Positions 24,609 through 31,067 of a DNA stretch of 50,293 nucleotides are shown in pieces. The stretch spans positions 1 to 50,293 of the forward strand of contig NZ_QTPP01000052.1 of NCBI RefSeq assembly GCF_003853415.1, in the 5' to 3' direction. Numbering within the stretch: the stretch's first letter is position 1; every line of letters begins with the position of its first letter. Source of the stretch: Burkholderia sp. Bp9142 (GTDB taxonomy: Bacteria > Pseudomonadota > Gammaproteobacteria > Burkholderiales > Burkholderiaceae). Made by a program: the position numbers and the translations under genes. A model generated the notes under the pieces. The model was not told where the DNA came from, searched no databases, and saw nothing but the letters and a program-made list of their open reading frames with translations.

Positions 24609-25822
24609 TGACACCCCTGACCGATTTCGACGCCGCCCAACGGCAATTCGCCGGCGCGTTCGCACCGCCGCATGCGACCGCCTTGATTCCGGTCGCGCAA
24701 GCGGCCGGCCGCGTGCTCGCCACGCCGCTCGCCGCCGTGCTCGACCAGCCGCCCGCCGACCAGAGCGCGATGGACGGCTACGCGGTCCGTTACGCGGACC
24801 TCGCACACGGCGAGCCGCTGCGCGTCGCGCAGCGCTGCTACGCGGGCGACGCGCCGTCGCCGCTCGCACCGCGCACGGCCGCGCGGATCTTCACCGGCAG
24901 CCTGATTCCACCCGGTGCCGAAACCGTCGTGATGCAGGAGCACGCGCGCGAGCAGGACGGCTGGGTCGCATTCGACGCACCGCAGCGCGCCGGATCGCAT
25001 ATCCGCCGCCGCGGCGAGGAAGTGCGCGCGGGCGACCGGCTGATGCCTGCCGGCGCGCGGCTCGGTGCGATGCACGTCGGCGTCGCCGCCGCGCAGGGTT
25101 GCGCACACATCGACGTGCGGCCGCCGCTGCGGGTCGGCATCCTCACGACCGGCGACGAGCTCGTCCCGTGCGGCCAGCCGCGTGCGCCGCAGCAGATCTA
25201 CAACAGCAACGCGCCGATGCTCGCCGCGCTGGTGTCGGGAACCGGTGCCGTCGTCGCTGCGAGCGCGCATGCGGCCGACACCGCGACCGCCGTCGATCAG
25301 GCGCTGCGCACGATGGCCGCGCGCTGCGATCTGGTCGTCTGTGTCGGCGGCGCATCGGTCGGCGACAAGGACCTGCTGCGCCCCGCGCTGAGCGCGCTCG
25401 GCGCATCGTTCGTGGTGTCGGGCGTGCGGATGAAACCCGGCAAGCCCGTCGCGCTCGCGCGGCTCGACGAACGGCCCGTCGTGCTGCTGCCGGGCAATCC
25501 GGGCGCCGCGATGATCGCGTTCGCGCTGTTCGTCGCGCCGCTGATCCGCCACCTGCAGGGGCGCGACGACTGCCTGCCGGCCGTACCGTCGCTGCCGATC
25601 GATATCGACTTCGAGCCGGATGCGCAGCGCGAACGCTTCGTGCGCGTGCGCCGCGCCATCGACGCCAATGGCGCGCCCGTACTCGATACGCTGCGGCAGC
25701 AAGGCGCCGGCACGCTGCAATCGCTCATGCAGGCGAGCGGGCTCGCGCGGCTGCCGGCCGGTCGACGCATCGCGCGCGGCGACGCGGTGCCGTATTACGA
25801 TTTCGCGCACTGGCTCGCGTGA
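24608..25822 (+). CDS. moeA: molybdopterin molybdenumtransferase MoeA
   Basis: A 404-residue MoeA, which inserts molybdate into adenylylated molybdopterin. Family segments are DQSAMDGYAVRYADL, RIFTGSLIPPGAETVVMQE, VGILTTGDELV, the MogA-like domain with IYNSNAPMLAAL and VVCVGGASVGDKD, MKPGKPVALARL and LLPGNPGAAMIAF, then a C-terminal beta-barrel. It begins one base into the fdhD stop and so is translationally coupled to it. Confidence 0.95.
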   Translation: MTPLTDFDAAQRQFAGAFAPPHATALIPVAQAAGRVLATPLAAVLDQPPADQSAMDGYAVRYADLAHGEPLRVAQRCYAGDAPSPLAPRTAARIFTGSLIPPGAETVVMQEHAREQDGWVAFDAPQRAGSHIRRRGEEVRAGDRLMPAGARLGAMHVGVAAAQGCAHIDVRPPLRVGILTTGDELVPCGQPRAPQQIYNSNAPMLAALVSGTGAVVAASAHAADTATAVDQALRTMAARCDLVVCVGGASVGDKDLLRPALSALGASFVVSGVRMKPGKPVALARLDERPVVLLPGNPGAAMIAFALFVAPLIRHLQGRDDCLPAVPSLPIDIDFEPDAQRERFVRVRRAIDANGAPVLDTLRQQGAGTLQSLMQASGLARLPAGRRIARGDAVPYYDFAHWLA

Positions 25823-26006
25823 GCATGCGCGCGACGCCCGCCTTTCGTGCAAGCAGGAGGACGAACTGTATTCCTGCATTTCGGGCGCGATTGTGCCTCT
25901 GCCGGGAAAATCCGGCGGACTATCCTCACGATGACGCACGCCACGACCTGCGCGCCGACACGTCGGCGCATACGCGGCCGATCGGCGACGCCGTTCCGCT
26001 CATTTC
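25823..26006 (+). other. moeA-moaA spacer with small dyads
   Basis: The 184-base gap contains GCAGGA (25853-25858) with TCCTGC (25872-25877), and GCCGG (25901-25905) with CCGGC (25912-25916). They could be leader RNA structure for moaA. I could not match the region to the Moco RNA motif. Confidence 0.3.
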
Positions 26007-27128
26007 ATGCAGGCCGACGAACCGATCGTGAATGCCATCGTTTCCGCCGCGCCGGCCGCCGCCGCGTCCCGTGGCGCATCGCCCGGCGCCTTCTCCCGCC
26101 CGCTCGACACGCTCGCGCGGCCGCTGCGCGATTTGCGGCTGTCCGTCATCGACCAGTGCAATTTCCGCTGCGGCTACTGCATGCCGCGCGACAGCTTCGG
26201 GCCCGACTATGCGTTCATGCCGTCGTCCGAGCGGCTGTCGTTCGCGCAACTCGAGAAGATTGCCCGCGCGTTCATCGCGCTCGGCGTCGAAAAGATCCGA
26301 CTCACCGGCGGCGAGCCGCTGCTGCGCCGCAACCTCGAAGCGCTGATCGAACGGCTCGCGACGCTGACGACCGTCGATGGCAAGCCCGTCGAAATCGCGC
26401 TGACCACCAACGGTTCACTGCTCGCCGCAAAGGCACGCTCGCTGCGCGAGGCGGGCCTGTCGCGCGTGACCGTGAGCCTCGATGCGCTCGACGATGCCGT
26501 GTTCCGCCGGATGACCGACACCGACGTGCCCGTCGCGCGCGTGCTGGCCGGCATCGAGGCCGCGCACGCGGCCGGGCTCGCGCCCGTGAAGGTCAACGCG
26601 GTGATCGAGCGCGGCGCGAACGACGACCAGATCCTGCCGCTCGTGCGCCACTTCCGGCATAGCGGCGTGGCGGTACGCTTCATCGAATACATGGACGTCG
26701 GCGGCGCGAGCGCGTGGTCCGGCGACAAGGTCGTACCGGCCAAGCGGATGCGCGAGTTGATCGAAGCAAGCTATCCGCTCGTGCTCGTCGGCGAACCGGG
26801 ACACGATGCCACTGCAATCCGCTGCCGGCACATCGACGGCGCGGGCGAAGTCGGCTTCATCGCGAGCGTGTCGCATCCGTTTTGCGGCACGTGCTCGCGC
26901 GCCCGCGTGTCGGCGGACGGCCAGCTTTATACGTGCCTGTTCGCAACGCAGGGCACCGACCTGCGGCCGTGGCTCGACGATCGCGCATCGATCGACCACC
27001 TCGCCGACGCCGTGCGCGATCGATGGACGCGGCGCGACGACCGCTATTCCGAGCGGCGGGCCACGCGTGCGGCCCGGCCGTCGGGCAAGACCTATCCGAC
27101 CGTGCGCATGTCGCTCGTCGGCGGCTGA
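26007..27128 (+). CDS. moaA: GTP 3',8-cyclase MoaA
   Basis: A 373-residue radical-SAM enzyme that, with MoaC, converts GTP to cyclic pyranopterin monophosphate, the first step of molybdenum cofactor synthesis. The SAM [4Fe-4S] motif is Cys51, Cys55 and Cys58 (DQCNFRCGYCMP). The second cluster is Cys293, Cys296 and Cys310 (PFCGTCSRARVSADG). RLTGGEPLLRR is the SAM-binding GGE motif, and the protein ends with the Gly-Gly of the family. The N-terminus has a ~30-residue Ala-rich extension; an internal start is possible. No moaC or mogA is in the window. Confidence 0.95.
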   Translation: MQADEPIVNAIVSAAPAAAASRGASPGAFSRPLDTLARPLRDLRLSVIDQCNFRCGYCMPRDSFGPDYAFMPSSERLSFAQLEKIARAFIALGVEKIRLTGGEPLLRRNLEALIERLATLTTVDGKPVEIALTTNGSLLAAKARSLREAGLSRVTVSLDALDDAVFRRMTDTDVPVARVLAGIEAAHAAGLAPVKVNAVIERGANDDQILPLVRHFRHSGVAVRFIEYMDVGGASAWSGDKVVPAKRMRELIEASYPLVLVGEPGHDATAIRCRHIDGAGEVGFIASVSHPFCGTCSRARVSADGQLYTCLFATQGTDLRPWLDDRASIDHLADAVRDRWTRRDDRYSERRATRAARPSGKTYPTVRMSLVGG

Positions 27129-27173
27129 CGGCTGCCGCGCGAAGCGGCCCGCACCGCTTACTGGAGAACCGTC

Positions 27174-27737
27174 ATGACGACTTCCACCGAATCCCGTGCC
27201 GCGCCACCCGACGATCCGCCGCGGGACGGCAGCCATCCCGAACCTGCCGCCCCGCACGGCGTACCGCCGCCGGCGATTGCCGCCGGCTTCGAGGTGCGTG
27301 TGCAATACGCGGCGATCGACGCCGGTGCCGAGATCGCGCCGATCGCTCGCAATCCGAATGTCGGCGCGGTCGTGAATTTTCTCGGTGTCGTGCGCAACGA
27401 AGGCGACGTCGACGACGTGATCGCGCTCGAAGTCGAGCACTATCCGACGATGACCGAGCAGGCGCTATGGAGCATCGTCGAGGAAGCCAGCGCGCGCTGG
27501 CGGCTCGAAGCGGTCAGGATCGTGCATCGCGTCGGGCGCATTCCGCTCGGCCACGCGGTCGTGATCGTCGTGGTGGCCGCCGCGCATCGCGCGTCGGCGT
27601 TCGATGCGTGCGAATTCATCATGGACTTCCTGAAGACGCATGCGCCGTTCTGGAAGAAGGAGATCCGGCACGACGGCGCGTCCGGCTGGGTCGAACCGAA
27701 GGCGCATGACGATCAGGCGATGCGGCGATGGGGATGA
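27174..27737 (+). CDS. moaE: molybdopterin synthase catalytic subunit MoaE
   Basis: The large subunit of molybdopterin synthase, which adds the dithiolene sulfurs to the pterin using thiocarboxylated MoaD. The core runs from FEVRVQYAAIDAGAEIAP through VGAVVNFLGVVRNEG, LEVEHYPTMTEQAL, HRVGRIPLGHAVVIVVV and the active-site lysine region TLKTHAPFWKKEI seen as FLKTHAPFWKKEI. About 38 Pro/Ala-rich residues precede the usual start, so the true start may be internal, although ATG 27174 follows a GGAGAA ribosome-binding site. It lies 45 bases after moaA. Confidence 0.95.
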   Translation: MTTSTESRAAPPDDPPRDGSHPEPAAPHGVPPPAIAAGFEVRVQYAAIDAGAEIAPIARNPNVGAVVNFLGVVRNEGDVDDVIALEVEHYPTMTEQALWSIVEEASARWRLEAVRIVHRVGRIPLGHAVVIVVVAAAHRASAFDACEFIMDFLKTHAPFWKKEIRHDGASGWVEPKAHDDQAMRRWG

Positions 27738-27760
27738 ACGTGCCGGCCAATGCCTTGCCG

Positions 27761-27787
27761 ATTCCGCCGATTCCGCCGATTCCGCCC
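27761..27787 (+). repeat. three tandem 9-base repeats before moaD
   Basis: ATTCCGCCG occurs twice and ATTCCGCCC once, head to tail, in the 61-base moaE-moaD spacer, with a degenerate fourth copy just upstream. Such short repeats can vary in copy number by slippage. Confidence 0.85.
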
Positions 27788-27798
27788 GGGACCTCACG

Positions 27799-28056
27799 AT
27801 GAAACTGACGATCAAATACTTTGCGAGCATTCGCGAACAGTTGCATACCGACGAGGAAGTCGTCGAGATCGATGCGCATGAGGTCACCGTCGACGCGCTG
27901 CGCGGCACGCTCGCCGCGCGCGACGTGCGCAGTGGAGAAGCGCTGCGGATGGACCGGCCCGTGCGGGCGGCCGTGAACCTCGAGATGGTGACGGGCGGGT
28001 TCGTCGTGCGGGAGGATAGCGAGGTGGCGTTCTTTCCGCCGGTGACGGGCGGGTGA
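27799..28056 (+). CDS. moaD: molybdopterin synthase sulfur carrier MoaD
   Basis: An 85-residue ubiquitin-fold protein, MKLTIKYFASIREQLHTDEE, ending in the essential FFPPVTGG; the terminal Gly-Gly is thiocarboxylated and donates sulfur to MoaE. The ribosome-binding site is weak, and the frame stays open upstream, but ATG 27799 fits the family. It is the last gene of the fdhD-moeA-moaA-moaE-moaD cluster. Confidence 0.93.
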   Translation: MKLTIKYFASIREQLHTDEEVVEIDAHEVTVDALRGTLAARDVRSGEALRMDRPVRAAVNLEMVTGGFVVREDSEVAFFPPVTGG

Positions 28057-28393
28057 CGGGCAGGCATCGGACGGCGCGCGCGACCGGCAAACGGCTTGCA
28101 GCCGCGCGTTTGCGACGTACCTTGCAAGCGTGATCTGCAGTTTTCCCGCTGAAACATCCGCGGCAACGTCCTGAACGTCCCGACGCCGATCGAGGCCCTG
28201 GCAGCCCGTATTTCGATCGCAAGATCCCGATGCAGGCGCTCGCCGATCCACCTGCACCCCGCGCCGAGACTTGAATCGTTCACGCACTGCGACTGACGTG
28301 CGAAACTGAGCTGCGCCTGTCCGCCGTGGCGACACGTCCGCACGGTTCGCACGGCGCCCCGGCCCGCCCTGAAGATCAACCGGAGACCCGCTC
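28057..28393. other. intergenic region after the molybdenum cofactor cluster
   Basis: There is no protein-like frame in these 337 bases. A hairpin at 28087-28113 (GCAAACGGCT against AGCCG and TTTGC with a 4-base bulge) may end the moa transcript, although no T-tract follows. The promoter of the GST gene must lie here but is not obvious. Confidence 0.35.
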
Positions 28394-29002
28394 ATGGCAA
28401 CCCGTCTTTATGGAGCACGAACAGGCAACTGCCGAAGGGCAGCCATTGCGCTGGCGGAGGCCGGCATTGCGTATTCGGTGAGCCAGGTGGACCTGAGGGC
28501 GGGCGAGCACAAGTCCGCCGCGTTCCGGGCACTCAACCCGCGCGGCCTCGTGCCCGTCATGGTGGAAGACGGCAATACAGGCCCCGACCTGGTCCTCACC
28601 CAATCGAACGCGATCATGTTCCATGCGGCCAGGCGCTCCCGGGAGCGCCTGGCGCCCGATCAAGGCCGGCAGTCAGCCGTGTTCCTCGATCGCCTGTTCT
28701 ATTTCGTCACGGAAGTGATCGCGGCCAACGGCAGCGCGTTCGCGCTCGCGCAGCAAGGCGACGAGCCAGGCGCCCGGTTGCTGGCCGGCCGCTCGCTCGA
28801 CGCGCTCGTTCAGGCCGAGCGATTCCTGACCGACAGCCCGTATATCGCCGGCGATACGTTCACGCTCGCGGACATCGCCGCATACACGAGCGTCTTCGCG
28901 GTGACGCAGGATCTCGACTGGTCCGCGCTGCCCCTCCTCCACGCGTGGTACGCGAGGATCGGTGCGCGGCCCGGCGTCGTCCGGGGCATGGCGGCGTTTT
29001 AG
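28394..29002 (+). CDS. glutathione S-transferase family protein
   Basis: A 202-residue GST-like protein. The N-terminal thioredoxin-fold domain begins ATRLYGARTGNCRRAAIALAEAG and contains NPRGLVPVMVEDG and the glutathione-binding LTQSNAIM. The helical C-terminal domain contains the conserved FTLADIAAYTSVF. It could conjugate glutathione to electrophiles or reduce peroxides; the class is not clear. CGGAG lies about 8 bases upstream of the ATG. It is a separate unit from the MarR-regulated pair that follows. Confidence 0.9.
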   Translation: MATRLYGARTGNCRRAAIALAEAGIAYSVSQVDLRAGEHKSAAFRALNPRGLVPVMVEDGNTGPDLVLTQSNAIMFHAARRSRERLAPDQGRQSAVFLDRLFYFVTEVIAANGSAFALAQQGDEPGARLLAGRSLDALVQAERFLTDSPYIAGDTFTLADIAAYTSVFAVTQDLDWSALPLLHAWYARIGARPGVVRGMAAF

Positions 29003-29081
29003 CCGGCGCACGGCTCCAGGCCCCGCAACGCGCCGACACGTTTCGACCATCACCGTACTGGTATCGCCCCGAATAAAAAAC

Positions 29082-29110
29082 TTGCACATAGGAGCATATG
29101 CTCCTATCCT
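29082..29110 (+). promoter_or_regulatory. promoter of the NmrA-like/MarR operon
   Basis: TTGCAC (29082-29087) and TATCCT (29105-29110) have an exact 17-base spacer. The spacer and -10 are occupied by operator 1, and operator 2 covers the expected transcription start, so a bound repressor would block RNA polymerase. Confidence 0.75.
29088..29107. promoter_or_regulatory. operator 1, perfect 20-bp palindrome
   Basis: ATAGGAGCATATGCTCCTAT is a perfect palindrome lying between the -35 and -10 elements. It has the size and symmetry of MarR-dimer operators, and the MarR gene of the operon is the obvious ligand. Confidence 0.8.
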
Positions 29111-29117
29111 GACTGAC

Positions 29118-29133
29118 AGGAGCATATGCTCTT
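29118..29133. promoter_or_regulatory. operator 2, near-perfect palindrome
   Basis: AGGAGCATATGCTCTT repeats the core of operator 1 with one mismatch between arms. Its centre is 28 bp from that of operator 1. Confidence 0.75.
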
Positions 29134-29155
29134 AATTTCACGGAGGGATTCAGCC

Positions 29156-30037
29156 ATGAACGAAACATCGATTCTTGTCAGCGGCGCAACCGGCCGCACC
29201 GGCGGTGCAGCCATCGACGAACTGCTGCGGATGGGCAAGCGCGTCCGCGCATATGTGCGCTCGGACGACGACCGCGCGGCCGCGCTGCGCGCACGCGGCG
29301 TCGACATCGCCGTCGGCGATTTCACCGACATCGATGCGATCCGCGCCGCGATGGAGGGCGTCAGCGCCGCCTACTTCCTGCATCCGATCGCACCGGGCAT
29401 TCTCGGCGCCGCGGCCTATTTCGCGCAGGCCGCGAAGGAAGCCGGCGTCGGCGCGATCGTCAACATGTCGCAGATTTCGGCACGGCGGGAATCGACCAGC
29501 CACGCGGCGCAGGATCACTGGGTGTCGGAGCGCGTGTTCGACTGGTCGGGCGTCCCGACGACGCACCTGCGCCCCACCTTCTTCGCGGACTGGCTCGTGT
29601 ATCCGCACTTCGCCAAGGAAATCCGGGCCACGCAGAAGATCGAGTTTCCGTTCGAGGACGGACGCCACGCGCCGATCAGCTCGGACGACCAGGGCCGCGT
29701 CATCGCACACCTGCTGGCGAACCCGGCCGGCCACGGCGGCCAGACCTACACGCTTCACGGCCCGGTCGAACTGAACCACACGGAGATCGCCGCGATGATC
29801 AGCGAAGTGCTCGGCATCAAGATCGAATATGCGCCGACTTCGATCGAGGTGTTCAAGCAAAAGATGGAGCAACTGTACAAGTTCCCTCCGTTCCTCGTGC
29901 AGCATCTCGTCGAAGTCGCCCAGCACTATCGGGAAGGCGTGTTCCGGGGCACCAACGATGTCGTCGAGAAGATCACGGGCACCCCCGCGCTGTCGGTGCC
30001 GGCCTTCATCGAGAAGTACCGCGGCGCTTTTGCGTGA
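29156..30037 (+). CDS. NmrA-like NAD(P)-binding oxidoreductase
   Basis: A 293-residue atypical short-chain dehydrogenase of the NmrA/QOR2 type. The dinucleotide-binding motif is ILVSGATGRTGGAAIDELL (residues 5-23), followed by the RSDDDR segment expected for NADP contact and the GDFTD strand. The C-terminal half (NHTEIAAMISEVLGIKIEY) is the substrate-binding domain. Relatives reduce quinones or act as redox sensors. I chose ATG 29156, with GGAGG 9 bases upstream. It is followed after 46 bases by a MarR gene, and its promoter carries two palindromic operators, so it is probably induced by a small toxic ligand such as a quinone or phenolic compound. Confidence 0.9.
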   Translation: MNETSILVSGATGRTGGAAIDELLRMGKRVRAYVRSDDDRAAALRARGVDIAVGDFTDIDAIRAAMEGVSAAYFLHPIAPGILGAAAYFAQAAKEAGVGAIVNMSQISARRESTSHAAQDHWVSERVFDWSGVPTTHLRPTFFADWLVYPHFAKEIRATQKIEFPFEDGRHAPISSDDQGRVIAHLLANPAGHGGQTYTLHGPVELNHTEIAAMISEVLGIKIEYAPTSIEVFKQKMEQLYKFPPFLVQHLVEVAQHYREGVFRGTNDVVEKITGTPALSVPAFIEKYRGAFA

Positions 30038-30083
30038 CAATGCGCATGAAGCCGGCAATCGGCCAACGTCAAGGAGAAGGGAA

Positions 30084-30542
30084 ATGCGGGCGAAAAGCCA
30101 ACCCATCGGTGTGGATCAATGCAATTGCTTTACCGTGAGGAAGGCCGCCCGTCAGATCTCGCGTCTTTACGATGCGCATCTCCAGCCGTCCGGCCTGCGC
30201 ATCACGCAGTTCCTGATCCTCGCAACGTTGAACGAGAGTGAGAGCGCATCGGTCAATGCGCTGGCCGAGCACCTCGACATCGAGCGCACGGCGATGGGAA
30301 AGATGGTCGGCGTTCTGGAACGGGACGGCTTCGTCACGATGCGGCCGTCCCCGGAAGACGGTCGCATTCGCATCGTCGAACTCACGCCGGAAGGAACCAC
30401 GCTCTTCGAACGTGCCGCACCGCTGTGGCGTGAAGCGCAACATCGGTTCAGCACACTGAACGGCGCGGAAAACGTGGATGCGCTGCGTCACAGTCTCGTG
30501 GAGATGAAAGTCGGCACCGATGCTCCGTCCATTCCGGAGTGA
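30084..30542 (+). CDS. MarR-family transcriptional repressor
   Basis: A 152-residue winged-helix MarR regulator. The HTH core is QFLILATLNESESASVNALAEHLDIERTAMGKM followed by the wing RDGFVTMRPSPEDGRIRIVELT. An N-terminal CNCFTVRKAARQISRLY helps dimerisation and holds two cysteines (a possible thiol switch). AAGGAGAAGG precedes the ATG. It probably represses its own operon at the two palindromes upstream of the NmrA-like gene. Confidence 0.92.
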   Translation: MRAKSQPIGVDQCNCFTVRKAARQISRLYDAHLQPSGLRITQFLILATLNESESASVNALAEHLDIERTAMGKMVGVLERDGFVTMRPSPEDGRIRIVELTPEGTTLFERAAPLWREAQHRFSTLNGAENVDALRHSLVEMKVGTDAPSIPE

Positions 30543-30552
30543 CGGGCTTTCA

Positions 30553-30579
30553 GGGGGCTCCGACCATTGGGTCGCCCCC
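30553..30579 (+). terminator. hairpin after the MarR gene
   Basis: GGGGG and CGACC on the left pair with GGTCG and CCCCC on the right, with a 3-base bulge and an ATTG loop. It begins 11 bases after the stop codon. There is no T-tract. Confidence 0.45.
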
Positions 30580-30925
30580 GTCTCGAGCACCGAAAACGCC
30601 CGCGCACATCGATCACGAGGTTCGCGCCCCCTGCCCGCATGAACCGAATGCCGCTCGCGATCGCGCCGAACAGGCGGCGCAGGCCATTGGGGGCCCGCGC
30701 CCGCCTTTTCGCATGGCGGAATCCCGACCCGGCAGGGCCTGGGCTACGTTGACAGGCGCCGCGGGTCCCGGCCGAGGCAGCTTGCCGCACCAGCTTCCCG
30801 CCCCCCCATCAGTTGCCGGCGTCCCCCGCGCAGCTCGCCGCGCCCAGGCTCCCGCACACACGACCGCGTTCAGCCCGCCGGTTGCGCCGCCCGCGCAACC
30901 CGCCATCCGATACCGCATCAGCAAC

Positions 30926-30947
30926 TCTTATATAAGACATAAGACAT
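30926..30947. promoter_or_regulatory. ATAAGA palindrome and repeat upstream of the acnB promoter
   Basis: TCTTATATAAGA (30926-30937) is a perfect 12-bp palindrome, followed directly by a second ATAAGACAT copy in direct orientation, ending at the -35 element. The position just upstream of or touching the -35 suits an activator or a repressor of the FadR/GntR size class; the regulator is not identified. Confidence 0.5.
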
Positions 30948-30976
30948 TTGACGCCTGACCATATTGCGATTAGAAT
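30948..30976 (+). promoter_or_regulatory. sigma-70 promoter of acnB
   Basis: TTGACG (30948-30953) and TAGAAT (30971-30976) are spaced by exactly 17 bases, 5 of 6 consensus matches each. Transcription should start near 30983, leaving an untranslated leader of about 85 bases. Confidence 0.85.
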
Positions 30977-31067
30977 CCCGTCCAAGCAGTGAAGCAGTGT
31001 CCGGAACAGCAGCCTCGGCGTGCCTGGAAAGCCCTTCCCCTGAAACGCAATCTCAGCAGGTCCCCCC

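Larger units (their letters stand above)
30543..31067. other. regulatory region upstream of acnB
   Basis: A 525-base gap with no protein-like frame. It holds a hairpin after the MarR gene, an AT-rich palindrome and a strong promoter, all listed separately. The rest is Pro/Ala-coding-like GC-rich sequence without features. Confidence 0.6.

Noticed and set aside
25823..26006. Molybdenum cofactor riboswitch before moaA
   Set aside because: Small dyads exist but I could not fit the conserved Moco RNA core, so no claim is made.
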